A stretch of 64,000 bases of DNA from Cryptomeria japonica (lineage: Eukaryota; Streptophyta; Pinopsida; Cupressales; Cupressaceae): contig NC_081405.1 in NCBI RefSeq assembly GCF_030272615.1, positions 475,420,008 through 475,484,007 of the forward strand. Direction: 5' to 3'. Of the stretch, positions 47,265 to 59,523 are shown piece after piece. The position numbers were made by a program, and so were the translations under genes. A model generated the notes under the pieces. It worked only from the letters and a program-made list of their open reading frames with translations. It was not told where the DNA came from and made no database searches. Position 1 is the first letter of the stretch; the number at the start of each line of letters is the position of its first letter.

Positions 47265-48152
47265 CAAAGCAATTCTATAAAAGAAGTCATATGAAAAATT
47301 CGGTTTCCCACAGGATTTTCTATGAACATAAACAATCTCATATCAAAGAAGAGTGAATTTGGGCCAGGAATGAAAACACATGATTAGCATACCTTCATTA
47401 AGGTAATTCACGTTCTTGGGTATTTACTATATATTTGTATACTGTGCATGTACTTTTTATTGTATTATGTTAGAAAATAATGAAAAGATCATTTTATAAT
47501 TGTTGCAGTACGTTCTACCTCTATCTCTCCCAGACCACTTCGACAATAATATCAAGCAAGTCATATATGATCTTGGAAAATACATGAGGTAAGTAGTGAT
47601 GTTCAATTTGTTGTATAGATATTATATTTGCCATTTGTTTTACTTGTTATGCAATATATTGTATATTATTTTGTAAAGTCTCATTTATATATTTCTGCGT
47701 CTTCAATCTCTTTTAGGCGGTTGTCATCTAAAGAAATCCACAAGGAAGATATAAAATATTGGAAGAGAAAAATCCCTCATCTAATGTGTGAAATGCAAAA
47801 GTGTCTACCTTCAAATTTTTTCAATGCACAAGAACACTACCTCATACACCAAGTTGAGGAGATCGAATTGGGTGGACCTGTACACACTAGGTCAATGTGG
47901 ATGGTTGAGAGGCACTTGAAATTTTTGAAGGCTTTGGTTTGACAAAGAGCACATCCTAAGGGTTCTATGGTGGAGGGATATATGGTATACCAAACTATGG
48001 TGTACATTACTAAATATCTTCCTAAGTTTGTAGCAAAAATCCACGTAGAACTCATTTGGGATCCCAACCCCATTAATAAATTTGAAGGGGAGCACTTGAT
48101 GGGGAAAGGTAGATTGAAGAAAGTGAGAGGTAATTATAAGATGTTATTGTAG
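47265..48152 (+). pseudogene. CACTA gene 1: DUF4218 region
   Basis: An exon at about 47265-47403 reads NNLISKKSEFGPGMKTHD. A second at about 47510-47588 reads YVLPLSLPDHFDNN. The main one reads CEMQKCLPSNFFNAQEHYLI, QVEEIELGGPVHTRSMWMVE, RHLKFLKALV and GSMVEGYMVYQ. This matches the DUF4218 module that follows tnp2 in plant CACTA transposases. Introns with GT/AG borders separate the pieces. A stop replaces one codon at 47941. Confidence 0.9.
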
Positions 48153-48229
48153 TAAATTAATTCTTCATCTTCTAGATAAATTAGTTGTAAGTGGTCTATT
48201 AATTATTTGTATAGTTGGTTGGAAGTGGG

Positions 48230-49199
48230 ATGCACTACATTTGTATATTACAAACAATCTTGATTGGATGATGGTGTGGATTGAACAATGTCAACATTCT
48301 GGTCGCACATTAACATGGGATGGTGTCGCTTCATTGGTTAAAGAAGCTCATCATAATGGAGATTCCAATGTTACACAAAGGGAAATTGATTTAGCATATG
48401 GTTTAAGAGATCAACAGGTACGTATAATTTTATTAATCACTCATATGTTTATCAACTCATGATGCAATAATTTTAATATGTTAGACATATTACAGGTCAA
48501 ACACCACAAGGCTATGTGCTACAATGGTCATAAATTTCGCATCAAACAGTTGGATGACACGAAGAAAACTTGTGATTCTAGGATAACTGCAGTCTTTGAG
48601 GTGACCAATATTTCATCTAGAAACAACATACATCCTCAAGTGTCTCAAAATCAATACTATGGCATTTTGGATGATATACTTGAATGTGACTTTAATTCCT
48701 TCAAATTAGTTCTATTCATTGTCAAATGGTATAGGCTACGACTGAATAAATATGATCCTGATAGAACTATTATCGAACATGATAATGGATTTACAATGGC
48801 TAATACAAGATCATTTGCATGAGTTGGGGATGAGCCCTATGTTCTTCCAAGTCAATGTGAGCAAGTATTTTACTCGGAGGTTCCACATAAACCAAGTTGG
48901 TCATTTGTTGTTAGACATGATCCAAGAGGAAGGCCGATAATGTATAATGTGATGGAAGAAGAAGATACCAAAGAAGTAGAAGATGATATAGATGATGTTC
49001 ATGATCGACAGTTACTCAATGATGTTCCTGACATAATGTACATGAAGAAGAAGCTGATGATGATGATGGTGTTGCTACTGATGATGATGGTGATAATGAT
49101 GGTGATGGTGATGGCGATGGTGTTGGTGATGGTGATGATGATGACAATGAAAAACACAATGACAGTGATGATGACGACGATGATGATGATGACGATGAC

Positions 49200-49263
<64 letters not shown>

Positions 49264-49301
49264 GTCATGATGATGAGTTGGATGAAGAAGAAGATCAATG
49301 A
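48230..49301 (+). pseudogene. CACTA gene 1: DUF4216 region and acidic tail
   Basis: After two short exons, QNQYYGILDDILECDFNSF, LVLFIVKWYRL and the frame-shifted EPYVLPSQCEQVFYSEVP match DUF4216, the C-terminal module of plant CACTA transposases. The tail is a trinucleotide tract. In one frame it encodes a run of Asp ending LDEEEDQ with a stop at 49299-49301. In the frame continuous with the domain it gives poly-Met and runs to 49392. The acidic frame is the more likely ancestral end, which implies a one- or two-base slip near 49030. Confidence 0.8.
49171..49264. repeat. (GAT)n microsatellite in the acidic tail
   Basis: Nearly pure GAT/ATG repeats cover about 94 bp within the gene 1 tail. 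Such tracts expand by slippage and would lengthen a poly-Asp run. Confidence 0.9.
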
Positions 49302-49716
49302 CATGAATGAAATGTATGAGATGCGATTATTATATTATCTATTTAATATTGATATCTTGATAGAAATTGATTTGACTTATATGATTACATAAATAATTCA
49401 TATGTTTTGAATTCTAATGCCATTACTTAATTAATTCATGATGCACCTCTAGCTATGTGATAGATGGTGATTTAAAATACATATGTGATGGATTACATGC
49501 TTATGATGATACATGTGACATTTTTTGAACTTTGTGTTTATTTATGGAATGTGGACTACTTATTAGCTATGTGATGGATTACATGTTTATGATGATACAT
49601 ATGTGATTCTTATGATGCTCAATTACATATGTGATGCTTATGATGCTTATGATACTACAGTATTTATTGTTTATCAAATTACAAATGTAATTCTTATGAT
49701 GCTCAATTGTTGGTGC
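49302..49716. other. Intergenic stretch between CACTA genes 1 and 2
   Basis: It holds loose repeats of ATGTGATGGATTACATG and GCTTATGATGATACA (49450-49700). It should contain the gene 1 polyadenylation signal and possibly the gene 2 promoter, but I cannot place either. Confidence 0.45.
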
Positions 49717-50760
49717 AGGAACCTGAACCCCTTTGACAAGGATCCTACACAGTCTCATGGATTGACAGGTATAAGTCAATACACCTTATAGAAATAATAT
49801 ATTTTTAAAAAATTACAAGAAAAACAAACTTCCTCAGTTTTTCAAACCTCAACATTAGTAGCAAATCTAATACAGTTATCAACACTTGAGGCCCCAGTTG
49901 GACTTACTCAAATTTTAATCTCAACATCAACTTCATGGCTGACTTCATCAATATTACCCTCATTTGCAAAATATCTCTCTCATTACCAACTAACTCTCTC
50001 ATTTGATGGTGCACAGGTATCACCAAATAGGTATTTGTCAGATGTGTCTTCCTTGAGTGAGGGAAATGCAGGAATAGAAGAGGAAAGTGAGACATGTAGT
50101 AGATCTCAAATAGGGAGATCAACTAGAGGTCCAAAGATTAGAAGAAAATTCAATAAATGCATGAAATTTTTTCTTGATCAAGGGGGGTCATGTTCTTATG
50201 ATGATGAGACCAAAGGTGATATTGAGGTGCCCTTGAGGTACAAACATCTACTGAAACAATGTGTACCCAAGGATCTTCCTCCAATAAACACTGATTTTTA
50301 TGTTAATGAGAGGATATATCGCATAGCACCTTCATCGTTACATGGTTTGGGCCTATTTTCCATGGACAGCATAAAGGTCTGTTACAACAAAGTTGCTGAA
50401 TTGATGGAGTTTGTTGGACCTTGTTACAATTATAATGATTGGATGCAGATTGTTCGATATAAAAAAAGTATGCATAGGTATGCACTATCAGCCAATTATA
50501 TACAACAAAAAGATAATGATCAAAGTAAATGAGTGGCTGTATACATTGATGGAAGGCCAAAAGCAACAGGGAATATTGCAAGTTTTATAAATAGAACATG
50601 ACCTGGGTCAACTAATAAGCAACCCAATTGCATATTTGAGGCACGTGAGGGAAAGTGTGTGTTTGTATGTGCGATAAAACCAATAAGTGCAGAAGAAGAG
50701 CTACTAATCGATTACAATTTGAATTGTATAGATACAAACAAAGTTATTATCATGGGGGTG
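49717..50760 (+). pseudogene. CACTA gene 2, 5' exons: SET-domain (lysine methyltransferase-like) region
   Basis: A small exon (about 49717-49770, NLNPFDKDPTQSHG) splices in phase to an exon at 49820-50760. Residues upstream of the domain are Ser/Thr-rich, then RGPKIRRKFNKCMKFFLDQ. The SET domain spans about 50300-50750: SSLHGLGLFSMDSI (first SET motif), AELMEFVGPCYNYNDW, YALSANYI, VAVYIDGRPKATGNIASFIN (the N-x-x-F-I-N motif) and AEEELLIDYNLN (the E-L-x-x-D-Y motif). Family members transfer methyl groups from S-adenosylmethionine to lysine, mostly on histones. The usual NHSC is NRT here, followed by a TGA. Two in-frame TGAs (50530 and 50599) break this copy. No pre-SET Cys cluster is seen. Confidence 0.88.
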
Positions 50761-50893
50761 GTACGTACTATATATATACCATTTAAGCCAACTTCCAATT
50801 AATGAATCCAATAAACCATTGTATTATTAAGTTTTTTTGCTAAGTTTATTGGTTTCATTTTGCTAACGTTTTTATATTTTTTCTTTGTCACAG

Positions 50894-52076
50894 GGCCACA
50901 TGGATCCACCACATAGCACAAATAGGGGTGTAGGTCCTGACACTTCTACGGAGTAGGTAAACCTCATTGTAATTGTACAAATTAGATAGAAGCAAACTAT
51001 TACATTATGATCTTTTCTTGAGTGTTTTGAAGTAATTTTGATAATGTTAATTATATTCTTGTCACAGACAGATGTTCGGGATAAGGGAAAGGAACCTGCA
51101 GTACCTCAGCACCTCCATAGGGATGTGGGGCACTCGACAGTGTTATGCGTTGATGACATCGCACTTAGCGCAAACTCTATGCAATTTGTACAAAAGAATA
51201 TTAGAAAAATTAGGCAAGAGATTGTTGATTTGGCAACCATAAGCCCTCAAACTAATGAGTTAACAAAGAGGGTGCAACTATTGTTGATGACAATGGAAAA
51301 CTTGCAAGTAAGCAGTAATGAAAGCTTTAATCATAACAAAAGTTCAATAATGGTTTATATTTTTTTCTCTTTTATGTCATTAACTAAAATATGTATGTGT
51401 TGTTTTTATAGAAATTTATAGGGCCTCATCATCCTGGTGGCAATGATCAGGGTATTGCGAGTAGTTCAGGTGATGACCATGTTCTATATATTAAAACCAC
51501 TCCTTTGGACTTGTGAACTTGCTTTTTTAATGTATTACTCTTCAGGTGCTAACATGGGTCTGAGGTCAAGCCCAACTATATTGCTGATTGCAATGTCAGT
51601 AACACGTAGCATGCAGACATCATCTGTTGCACCGGCTCGTGTTGACCCACCCACTGGTGGTAGATCCCTCTTTTTCTCTCTCTTTCATTATGTGTTTATT
51701 ACCCTTGAAGTGTTCTTTCTTGGAGGCATTTCATAGTGGATTCATTTACTGTGGTAGGAGATGCACATGAGGATGCGCCAGAGGCGAGTACTGCTGATAA
51801 CATACAATCATTTCCTGGATCTTCCCGTATTGCTAGTACAAGAACGTTGCAGGCTACATTGGTGGTCAGCGACCAAGAATTGAATCCCTTGAAGATACAG
51901 AAGGTTCCAGGTACTTTAAAAATATTATTATATATAGTCTAATTGTAATTTACTTACTGATCACTCATTTTGGACTAATGATCCCATGTTTTTTTTGTAG
52001 GAAATGATATTTTTTATAAAAATCTTAATGACATTACATTGCAGATATTTGGGCCCACCATACGTAAAAGGTGGAA
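50894..52076 (+). pseudogene. CACTA gene 2, linker exons joining the SET and transposon domains
   Basis: Seven exons can be placed: 50894-50956, 51068-51307, 51412-51469, 51546-51659, 51737 to about 51911, one from about 52002 (GNDIFYKNLNDITLQIFGP), and the junction at about 52067 into the next domain. Each has GT/AG borders and the phases agree, with 0/0 early and then 1/1 or 2/2 joins. They encode Ser/Thr/Pro-rich and charged sequence plus a helical stretch (KNIRKIRQEIVDLATISPQT). One stop (TAG at 50954) lies at an exon end. Confidence 0.75.
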
Positions 52077-52218
52077 CATCATATGTGAACTAACCCTTAT
52101 CCACTATTTTGATTTCATATCATTGCTAGAATAGTTTTCCTTTTATCCATTTCTTGAACTATATCAAAGGTAGCTTCAGTTTCTTTCTAAATCTAACAGG
52201 TTTTTTTTTGCTTTAAAG

Positions 52219-52912
52219 GTGGAATGACCAAGAAAAAAAGTTAAAAGATGAACTCACAAACCGTATGGTAGGGTTGTTTGGAAATGACACATTCGACAAG
52301 ACTAAGCTCCTGGAAAAAGCTGGCACATATCTAAAGTATGTGAGGGACCAATACAAGACACATTTAGAGAAGAATGTAAAGTATGAGCATCCCCCCATGA
52401 TTCCAGAGAGGGAGTGGAAGGACTTGATTTTGGATGCCAAGGAGAGAATTGAAAGGAAAAAAGGAAATACACCACTAGACACCAGAAGAAGGTATGTGAT
52501 ACTATTAAGAATGTGAATATGTACTAATTATTCATTATATTTATATAATCTAACATATTTCAAACTTTTCATAGATTGAGTGACACGTCAAAGGAAACCA
52601 AGGCAAGACAAGAAAAGCATGGGCAACACAAACTCGGCTCTGGTGGTTATATGAAACTTGCCGCACGAATTGTAAGAATCAGTAAATTAAGTATCACATC
52701 AAAATATTTATAAATTGTAAACAATTTTTTTTTTATCAAACAATACAAGCAAAATTCACAATACTAAGCAAAAATGCAGGGCTCTGAATTCAATAGAGCG
52801 CCCATGGAAGATGACAAGAGAATTGGCTACCAGCAAGGCTATATAGTCATGGCTGAACGGCTACGAGAATTGAGTGGGAAAACACGAGATTCTGATGCAT
52901 TTGTCACAACAG
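52219..52912 (+). pseudogene. CACTA gene 2, Transposase_24-like (Ptta/En/Spm) region
   Basis: The exon from about 52219 reads WNDQEKKLKDELTNRMVGLF, LEKAGTYLKYVRDQYKTHLE and PPMIPEREWKDLILDAKERI. It splices after DTRR to RLSDTSKETKARQEKHGQ and HKLGSGGY, then to GSEFNRAPMEDDKRIGY, MAERLRELSG and DSDAFVTT. The KARQEKHGQHKLGSGGY block and its context match the plant Ptta/En/Spm accessory transposase family (Transposase_24). The role in transposition is binding of subterminal repeats, by analogy with TnpA. It is in phase with the upstream linker and SET exons. Confidence 0.87.
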
Positions 52913-53012
52913 TAATTAAGCTAAATGAAAATTATTTCAAATTGAATACTTAACCAATAATCTATTTGATGTTAAGTTTCAACATAAAGTGACTATTTTT
53001 TTTAAATAAGCA

Positions 53013-53714
53013 AGCAATGATAACACTGCGCGTAACATTGGAATGCAACAAGATAATCGTGGAACATAACCTGTACATGAAGGTCCAAATGTGCATCCTA
53101 GTAGTGGAGGTATTCATTTGCTATTCAAATTTTTTTATGTAATTATTAATACAATTAAACATCTTAAATTGAAAATTAGTGTAGTAATTAATGTAACCTT
53201 TATTGTTAATATTTTAGAGCATGTAGTCAGTGGTGACCAAGTGGAGCATGATCCGGGTAGACAACATTAGGAATGTGATGCTCCCCAATCAGGTAAAGAG
53301 GACCACTGTTATTCCTTTAAACAAATTTAATTACAGTTGGTGTATTGATTAATGTAACGTTTCGTATTTCAACTCCAGAGGATCTAGAGGGTGCTTAGCA
53401 TGTCAAGGTTGAGGCTAGACAAAATGATGTGGAAGATGATGTGGCCCCATCAGGTAAAGAGTGTAATGGTTGTGTTCTTTAAATTAATGAAATACTTGTA
53501 ACAATAATTAAAAAATGTTTTGAATTTAACCCAATTCTTTGTTATTACAGAGGACCCCCCTTTGGTTCAGCATCCTCATCCTTTGTATAGGACTAGGCAT
53601 ACATCAAGAGCATGAGAAGAGGGTAGAACATCCAAAGATGGGGGAAATGATTAAGAAACTGATGTTCCACTTAGTCTTTTCATAGCTTCAAAGAAAAAAC
53701 AAAGAAGGAAATGA
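53013..53714 (+). pseudogene. CACTA gene 2, C-terminal exons
   Basis: Short acidic exons near 53219-53292 and 53380-53455 both end in CCC(A)ATCAG followed by GTAAAGAG, suggesting exon duplication. The last exon (from about 53551, EDPPLVQHPHPLYRTRH) ends with the basic KKKQRRK before TGA at 53712-53714, a candidate nuclear localisation signal. Stops are present in several exons. Confidence 0.65.
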
Positions 53715-56700
53715 TTGTAATCTACCTTATTTGATAATGACTGATTTTTATGTGTTAATGAATGTAATTATGTGCTAATCAATGTTCATGAATGATATGT
53801 GTTGATGATTATTGATGAATATTGCATTTTAATGAAAGTTAATTAATTTTATGTGTTAATGAACATTATGTGATAATGAATGAATGTTATATTTTAATAA
53901 TGGATGAAAGAATGAATGAATGTTAGATGTTAACGAGGAATTTAGAGTCATGTTAGTGTGGGGGGGGGGGGGGGGGGGAGGGGCCAAATGAGCTTCCACC
54001 TTCACATGGTTGGCCCTATTAAGTAGAGAATATTAAACTATTCTTCAAACAAAGCGAAGCTCAATAAGATGTGAAATGTTTAAGTAGGCCTCCCAATGAA
54101 GTGGATCTCATAGACACGAAGAATCCTATATAGAGAATCATTGAGAGCCCTTGAAGAAGCAAATTTGAACTTCGATGAAGGAATACATGATGGAGGAATA
54201 TCTTGCAAGAGGAAATCAAAGTCATTATGGTGTCATCTAGATCTAAAATGTGGTCTACTTTTCAAAAAAGTAAAGATGCTTGATATGAATGTGTCCTAGT
54301 GGGGTGAATCTAGAAGACATATAATCCTATTGCAAAGAATCATGGAAAGTTCTAGAAGAAGAAACTTTTAATTCTGAAGTAGCAACGTGTACAAGAGATG
54401 TTCTCATTTGTAGATGGAGTATCAATAGGAGGATCACTAGTCCATGGACCATGTCATTGTTGTTAAATACCTACGCTTTTGTTCATAGTCACTTGGTGTA
54501 GGAATGAATTCAATGAGATAGGGTAGGAGATCCTACATAATGTAATTTTTCACTATCCCTTTTTTTGAGTACAAATGGTTCTCTGAATTTATCTTGACAA
54601 TAGAATGTTAGAATTTAATACCATAATCCATGATCAAAACTGCCAAAAATAGAAATTTATCTTAGTTCGCAATTACAAAATGCTTTTGTATAGGCCTCTC
54701 AAAGATTAAGTACATCAAATTGAGTGTATGTATTAGCAATCTCCCAAATTGTTCAATGGTCTCCAAACCTTGTGAATTTTTATTTTTATTTTAACTCAAA
54801 TATGTATGGTATAGGCATATCATTGGTTGTGTGATTTTTTTTCCCTTAAATGCTTCTACGACCAAAAGAGACAAGTTTTAGATGAAAATGGGGTCTTATG
54901 GGCCTTTTTGACACAATGGTAGGTTCTTTAGACCTGAAAATTACATCTACATCAAGGAATGTAGTTCAATTAGCATCAGCACTCATAAGAGCAGATCAAC
55001 TCCTAATATATATATCAGCAATCAGGCAAATAGATCATATATGGAATTTATTGTTTACTGCAGGTAATAGTAATCTTACTCCATTTGTGGTATGCAGCAT
55101 AATAGTACTCTTATGATTAATTATTCTCATATAGACATAGATAATAATATGCAATGCAATATTATACTTGATACATAGCCTCCCCTACATTGGATATGAG
55201 AAATAATATTGAATATTTGATTCTTAAATTGCTGCAATCAATCATGAGGGGGTTAATAGGGGAATACAAGGAGGGGAAACTATGGTGAGGTCCTCTTCTA
55301 AGTAAACTACCCCATGGTGGATGACTGATGTGTCTGCCACATGTGGGCCAAGGGGGGCAAAGGTGTATCCTTCCCTTGGGCTTAGAAGGAAGGGATGCTC
55401 AGGACACCCTATTGTGGTTTCCCCATCAACCTCTACCATTGTGATTAAAGGGGTCTCAATCATAGAAGGGTGGTTAAGGTAGCATGGATAGGGAGGGAAG
55501 GTACAAGTTTACCCACTAAGCACACCACCTCATATGGATGGCAGACTGCCACATGGGGCTAAGAGGGATGGTATATCCACTCTTGGGCTTAGCATGTGGA
55601 TAGCTTCGAGTGCCCTATCATGTTTCTAATCCAAGCCCTATTATGGTTTAACTCCAACTATGCATTATAGATATTGTGTAGTTCACATAAAATTGAAATA
55701 GTTATGAATGTATGCTATCTAAACCTAGTTGAAATGGTTGCTCTATGAATTATACTTTCAATACTTGTCTAACATGATTGCAGGTTTTATCTTGATGAAA
55801 ACATTTTATTGATAAAAATCTAAACAAGGTGAAGCACACCAACTAGAGGAATATGTGGACTGAAGAAACAAACCTGTGGATAAATCCAAACATGGCGGAA
55901 TCCTTGCTGCAACTTTTGTTCTTTGTAAGCATTCAGAAAAAATGTTGAATTTGTGATCTATAATTTACATGTTTCTCAATTTGGTTGACATCTTCAAAAT
56001 AGACTCAAAAACTTATTTTTAGTACTATGTGTTATTATACTTACCTTTTAATGTTCTTTAAAAAAAGAATGGCTGCAGACAGCGAAGTTCCTTGCAAATA
56101 GAAGAAGCTTGGTTTTTCTTTTGTGACTTTGTCTGTTATGTCTGATTGTCAACAAAATACAGAGACATACTGAAGATGATTATGGTTCATGGTTATTTTT
56201 TTAGTTGAAACCATTATTATGAATTTTATGAAATTTTTTTTTAACATTGACATGGTCAAAGCCTTAACTATGCATATTGTTCTCTTCAGATTATTATCTT
56301 ACCCCACCTTTTCCATTTTAATTCATTTTAGTTTGATTCAATCTTTTAGTCAAGTTCAATGATAGTTTCTATTATGCCTTTTTAATAACAAAGTTTAGAT
56401 GCAGACATTTTCTTGTCCTTCTATGTTAGTGTGTTCTTATGAGGTCAATTCTTTCTTATCTCAAGAAACCTCATTGACCTACAAATTCTTATACTATGCT
56501 ACTTACTACCACTGATATCTTAACAAAAGCACACAAACATGTAAGGTAAAACTCTCTCCAGAGAAGCTTGAGAAACACTGTAACTAAAATGCCTTGACCT
56601 CTTGCCAAGCATTCGATATTTAAAAGTCTTAAATCCTATCCAAATCATAGGATAGACATTCAAATCCTGAGATCATTAATTCCCCTAATAAATGGATCCA

Positions 56701-57469
56701 TGGTAGAAGCCTATAGAAAATGTGTTCCACAATAGAAAGGCAGATTCAAAATTGAATTTTGACATTGCTCCAAAGGACAACCTAGGTATTGCAAGAAGTG
56801 GAGGACTCATTATGGATAGTGAATGTAAATCCCTTCGCATTATTAATCTTTAGCCCTCCACTTTGGCATTAGGGGACTAGAGATAGAAGAATGCTCACTC
56901 CTTGTGATCAAAGGAATGAAAAAGAAGGGAGTGACTAGTAGGAGGTTATATAATATTAGAACAGTATCAGTGCTAAGCACAGACATAACTTTTGCACATT
57001 GTTATGAATAGGCAAAGTTGCCAAACAAACCAACGTAACTCCTCGTCTCCAGAGGAACCCTTCAAAGCAATCAAATAATTTACTAACGTCATTACAGAAC
57101 TATCCAAAAGAAAACACTGGATTTCACTTATAAGATGAATAATTTCAATAATTTGAGTGAACAACTGTCTGACATCCCATGTTTAAACCTTTCCTGCTAG
57201 CATGCAAATATGTAAACTAAGCTCTAAGGACTAGGAAAATAAACAACTATAAGCAATCTGTTTTGTGCAATAGAAAACTAGGATCATATAGAACCTATGT
57301 TTTTGTTCTAATTAATCAACCCTGAACAAATAAAAGAATGTGATAACATAGAACCTATTGTTTTATGCTCAGAAATGATAGTAGAATTCAACTTACAATA
57401 CCGTTATTTCCAGAGTTTACAAAAATTCTTCCCGACTTGTTTAGATTCTGATGTTCATGAAATATGTAG
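53715..57469. other. CACTA 3' region, no gene recognised
   Basis: About 3.7 kb. A poly-G tract lies at 53960-53985. Pieces near 55240-55620 contain two diverged copies of a segment with GGAAGGGATGCTCAGG or AGCATGTGGATAGC phrases and CCACATG. Small ORFs such as 54898-55116 show no known motif. Confidence 0.5.
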
Positions 57470-57829
57470 GGTTGGGTGTTATTAACATTACAAGCACATT
57501 TTCCTTCACTAAAGCCTCTAGAATGTGACATGGGAAGTGCATACAAAGCTAGGATTTGCAAGCAGGTGGAAGGTGGACAAACTATAATACTCTACACTGG
57601 TCTGTATGTCATGGCTCTTGGTGTTGGAGGCATTAAGGGCTCTTTGCCTGTTCATGGGGTAGAACAATTCGATGAGAATGATGGAAAAGAGAGAAAGCTG
57701 ATATCAAATTTCTTCAACTGGTTTTTGTACAGCATAAGCATTGCACTTGTATTAGCTTTCTTTCTATCATATACACTATATGCAAAATTAACTCATTATC
57801 TTAGATCAAATAATAGTTTGTTTGCATGA
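57470..57829 (+). pseudogene. Captured exon of an NRT1/PTR (NPF4-like) transporter
   Basis: After a splice-acceptor-like TATGTAG, an open frame reads LLTLQAHFPSLKP, GGQTIILYTGLYVMALGVGG, IKGSLPVHGVEQFDEND and FFNWFLYSISIALVL. This is the transmembrane segment and EQFDE region of plant NPF/PTR proton-coupled nitrate, peptide or hormone transporters, closest by motif (GVGGIKGSLP-HG) to NPF4. The match fades after about 57750, where GVTFVVW-like sequence is expected. No other NPF exon is visible near it. This is a gene fragment carried by the CACTA element and is unlikely to encode a transporter. Confidence 0.87.
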
Positions 57830-59523
57830 TGACATCTCATAATGTACAATAATGGATTTATACTTTCATCAGGCTTTAACTATTAGCCACTTTTCTACAA
57901 AACCTTCTTTCTGCAATCATTGACATATTTTTAATGTTTATTGCAAAATTTACATAGTGTGGCAAATTTTTATTTACAGTTGTTATACTTATTCTATACA
58001 CATCCTTTTATAATTAATTTTTTAAGTTGTATATATATTTGCATCCCACCCCGCCCCCTTCATCATCCCCCTGTCGTCCCCAAACTTAAGCCCTTGGTAT
58101 GTTAAGATATGAAAGCTCACAATAGTTTCATTTGATATGTTAATCGAGGAAAAACCTACAATATATAGCTTCCAAGATTCCAAATCCATGAGGATCATGA
58201 AGAGGTAGAAAACCAAAAAAAGAAATTGCTTATCCAAGTTTCCAAATTTGTGACAAGGAAAAAGTAGAATCTCAATCAAAGAAGGAGAATGTGCAACTCA
58301 TTATCTTATTCTACCTACATAAAAATATTACTTAATTAAGCTTTTTAATAGTGGAATATCACACTTAGGATAAAACATATCCAAGGTAAATAAAATATTA
58401 CATTGATAGGCTTCTTTGGTTGCTCTAAAAGTGGTGCCTTATGAATTATGTTCTTGGATACTAAAGTTTTCAAATTCTAGGCACTCTTGATAGCTTCTCG
58501 TAGAGATTGTGATTTGAAGGCTTTAACCAAACCTTTCAATGGTTTTTGTTGATATGTTTTTTATGCACTATGCAACACAAAATAAAATACTAAGTATTCT
58601 ATCCTCTTGAACAAAATCCTCCCAAGTGCTAAACTACGTGATCAAATAGGATGACTCCAAGATTCCAATAGTCAGGTTTTGACTTTATATTGTAGATAGA
58701 CTCAATGATTGTGATGTGATATCTACTAGAATGACAAGGGGGACTTACGTTGCTTGGGTCAAGACCTATCCATTCTCATGTTTCATGATTGATTTACACT
58801 CCATGACTTAGGTCATCCTTGAGAAACATCTCAACTTAGCCAAATTTTGTTTTTTGTACCCTAATTCTTTAATTTTGACCCCTTACTAGCATTGCCTTAG
58901 GTTTTATTGGAATTATTGCTTCTCTAGCATGGGCACATTTCTAGGGTTCATTTGCACAAATTGCTCTTGATGAGCAAGCTAGTATCATGACCATGACTTA
59001 AACAAAATTTTAACTTAGTCAAATTATCTCCTCCAACTTCTATGAGTTCATCGCCTTCATTCTTCATCATTTTGGTGTCTTTTGTACATTGGAAGGTAAT
59101 TCTTGACCACCATAAAACCCTACAACCTAGTCATGTTTACAATTGAGATCTTGGTGACTTGATCACTTAATACAACTTAATCATGCAGGTCTCATCTAAC
59201 TCCAACTCCAACACTTAAGCAAATCAACCCTAGCAACCAAGTACTTTGGGAAATATCTTGCAACTTGACAACATGGGTAATGATGGAGGAATGGAAGGTG
59301 AGACCTATAGATTTGAGAGAGAGAGAGAGAGGTTGAGAGGAAGAGATAATGACCTGGAGAGGGTAGAGAAAGAGAAGTAGAGAGGGAGAGAAGAAGAGAG
59401 CGATGGAGAAAGAGACCTAGAGAGGGGAGAGAGAAGAGAGATAGTAGAGAGGGATAGAGAAGAGAGATACAAGAGAGATACCAATGTCAATCTTTTTCTA
59501 TAAAAAAAAAATTTCAAAAAATC
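57830..59523. other. CACTA 3' subterminal region
   Basis: No gene is recognised. A GA-rich simple repeat covers about 59310-59480 (GAGAGAGA and AGAGAGGGAGAG). The region leads into the subterminal hairpin. Confidence 0.5.

Noticed and set aside
48999-49304. Minus-strand poly-Ile ORF and plus-strand poly-Met ORF
   Set aside because: Both are readings of the GAT microsatellite in non-coding frames.
53960-53985. Poly-G run as a quadruplex or regulatory element
   Set aside because: A single homopolymer in degenerate transposon DNA is as likely slippage or an assembly artefact. Nothing around it supports a role.
57470-57829. A working NPF transporter gene
   Set aside because: Only one exon-sized piece with about 100 residues is present, whereas family members have about 550-600 residues and 12 membrane segments.
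59310-59480. GA-rich ORF 59305-59517 (Ser/Leu-rich, minus strand)
   Set aside because: It is the translation of a GA simple repeat with no family resemblance.
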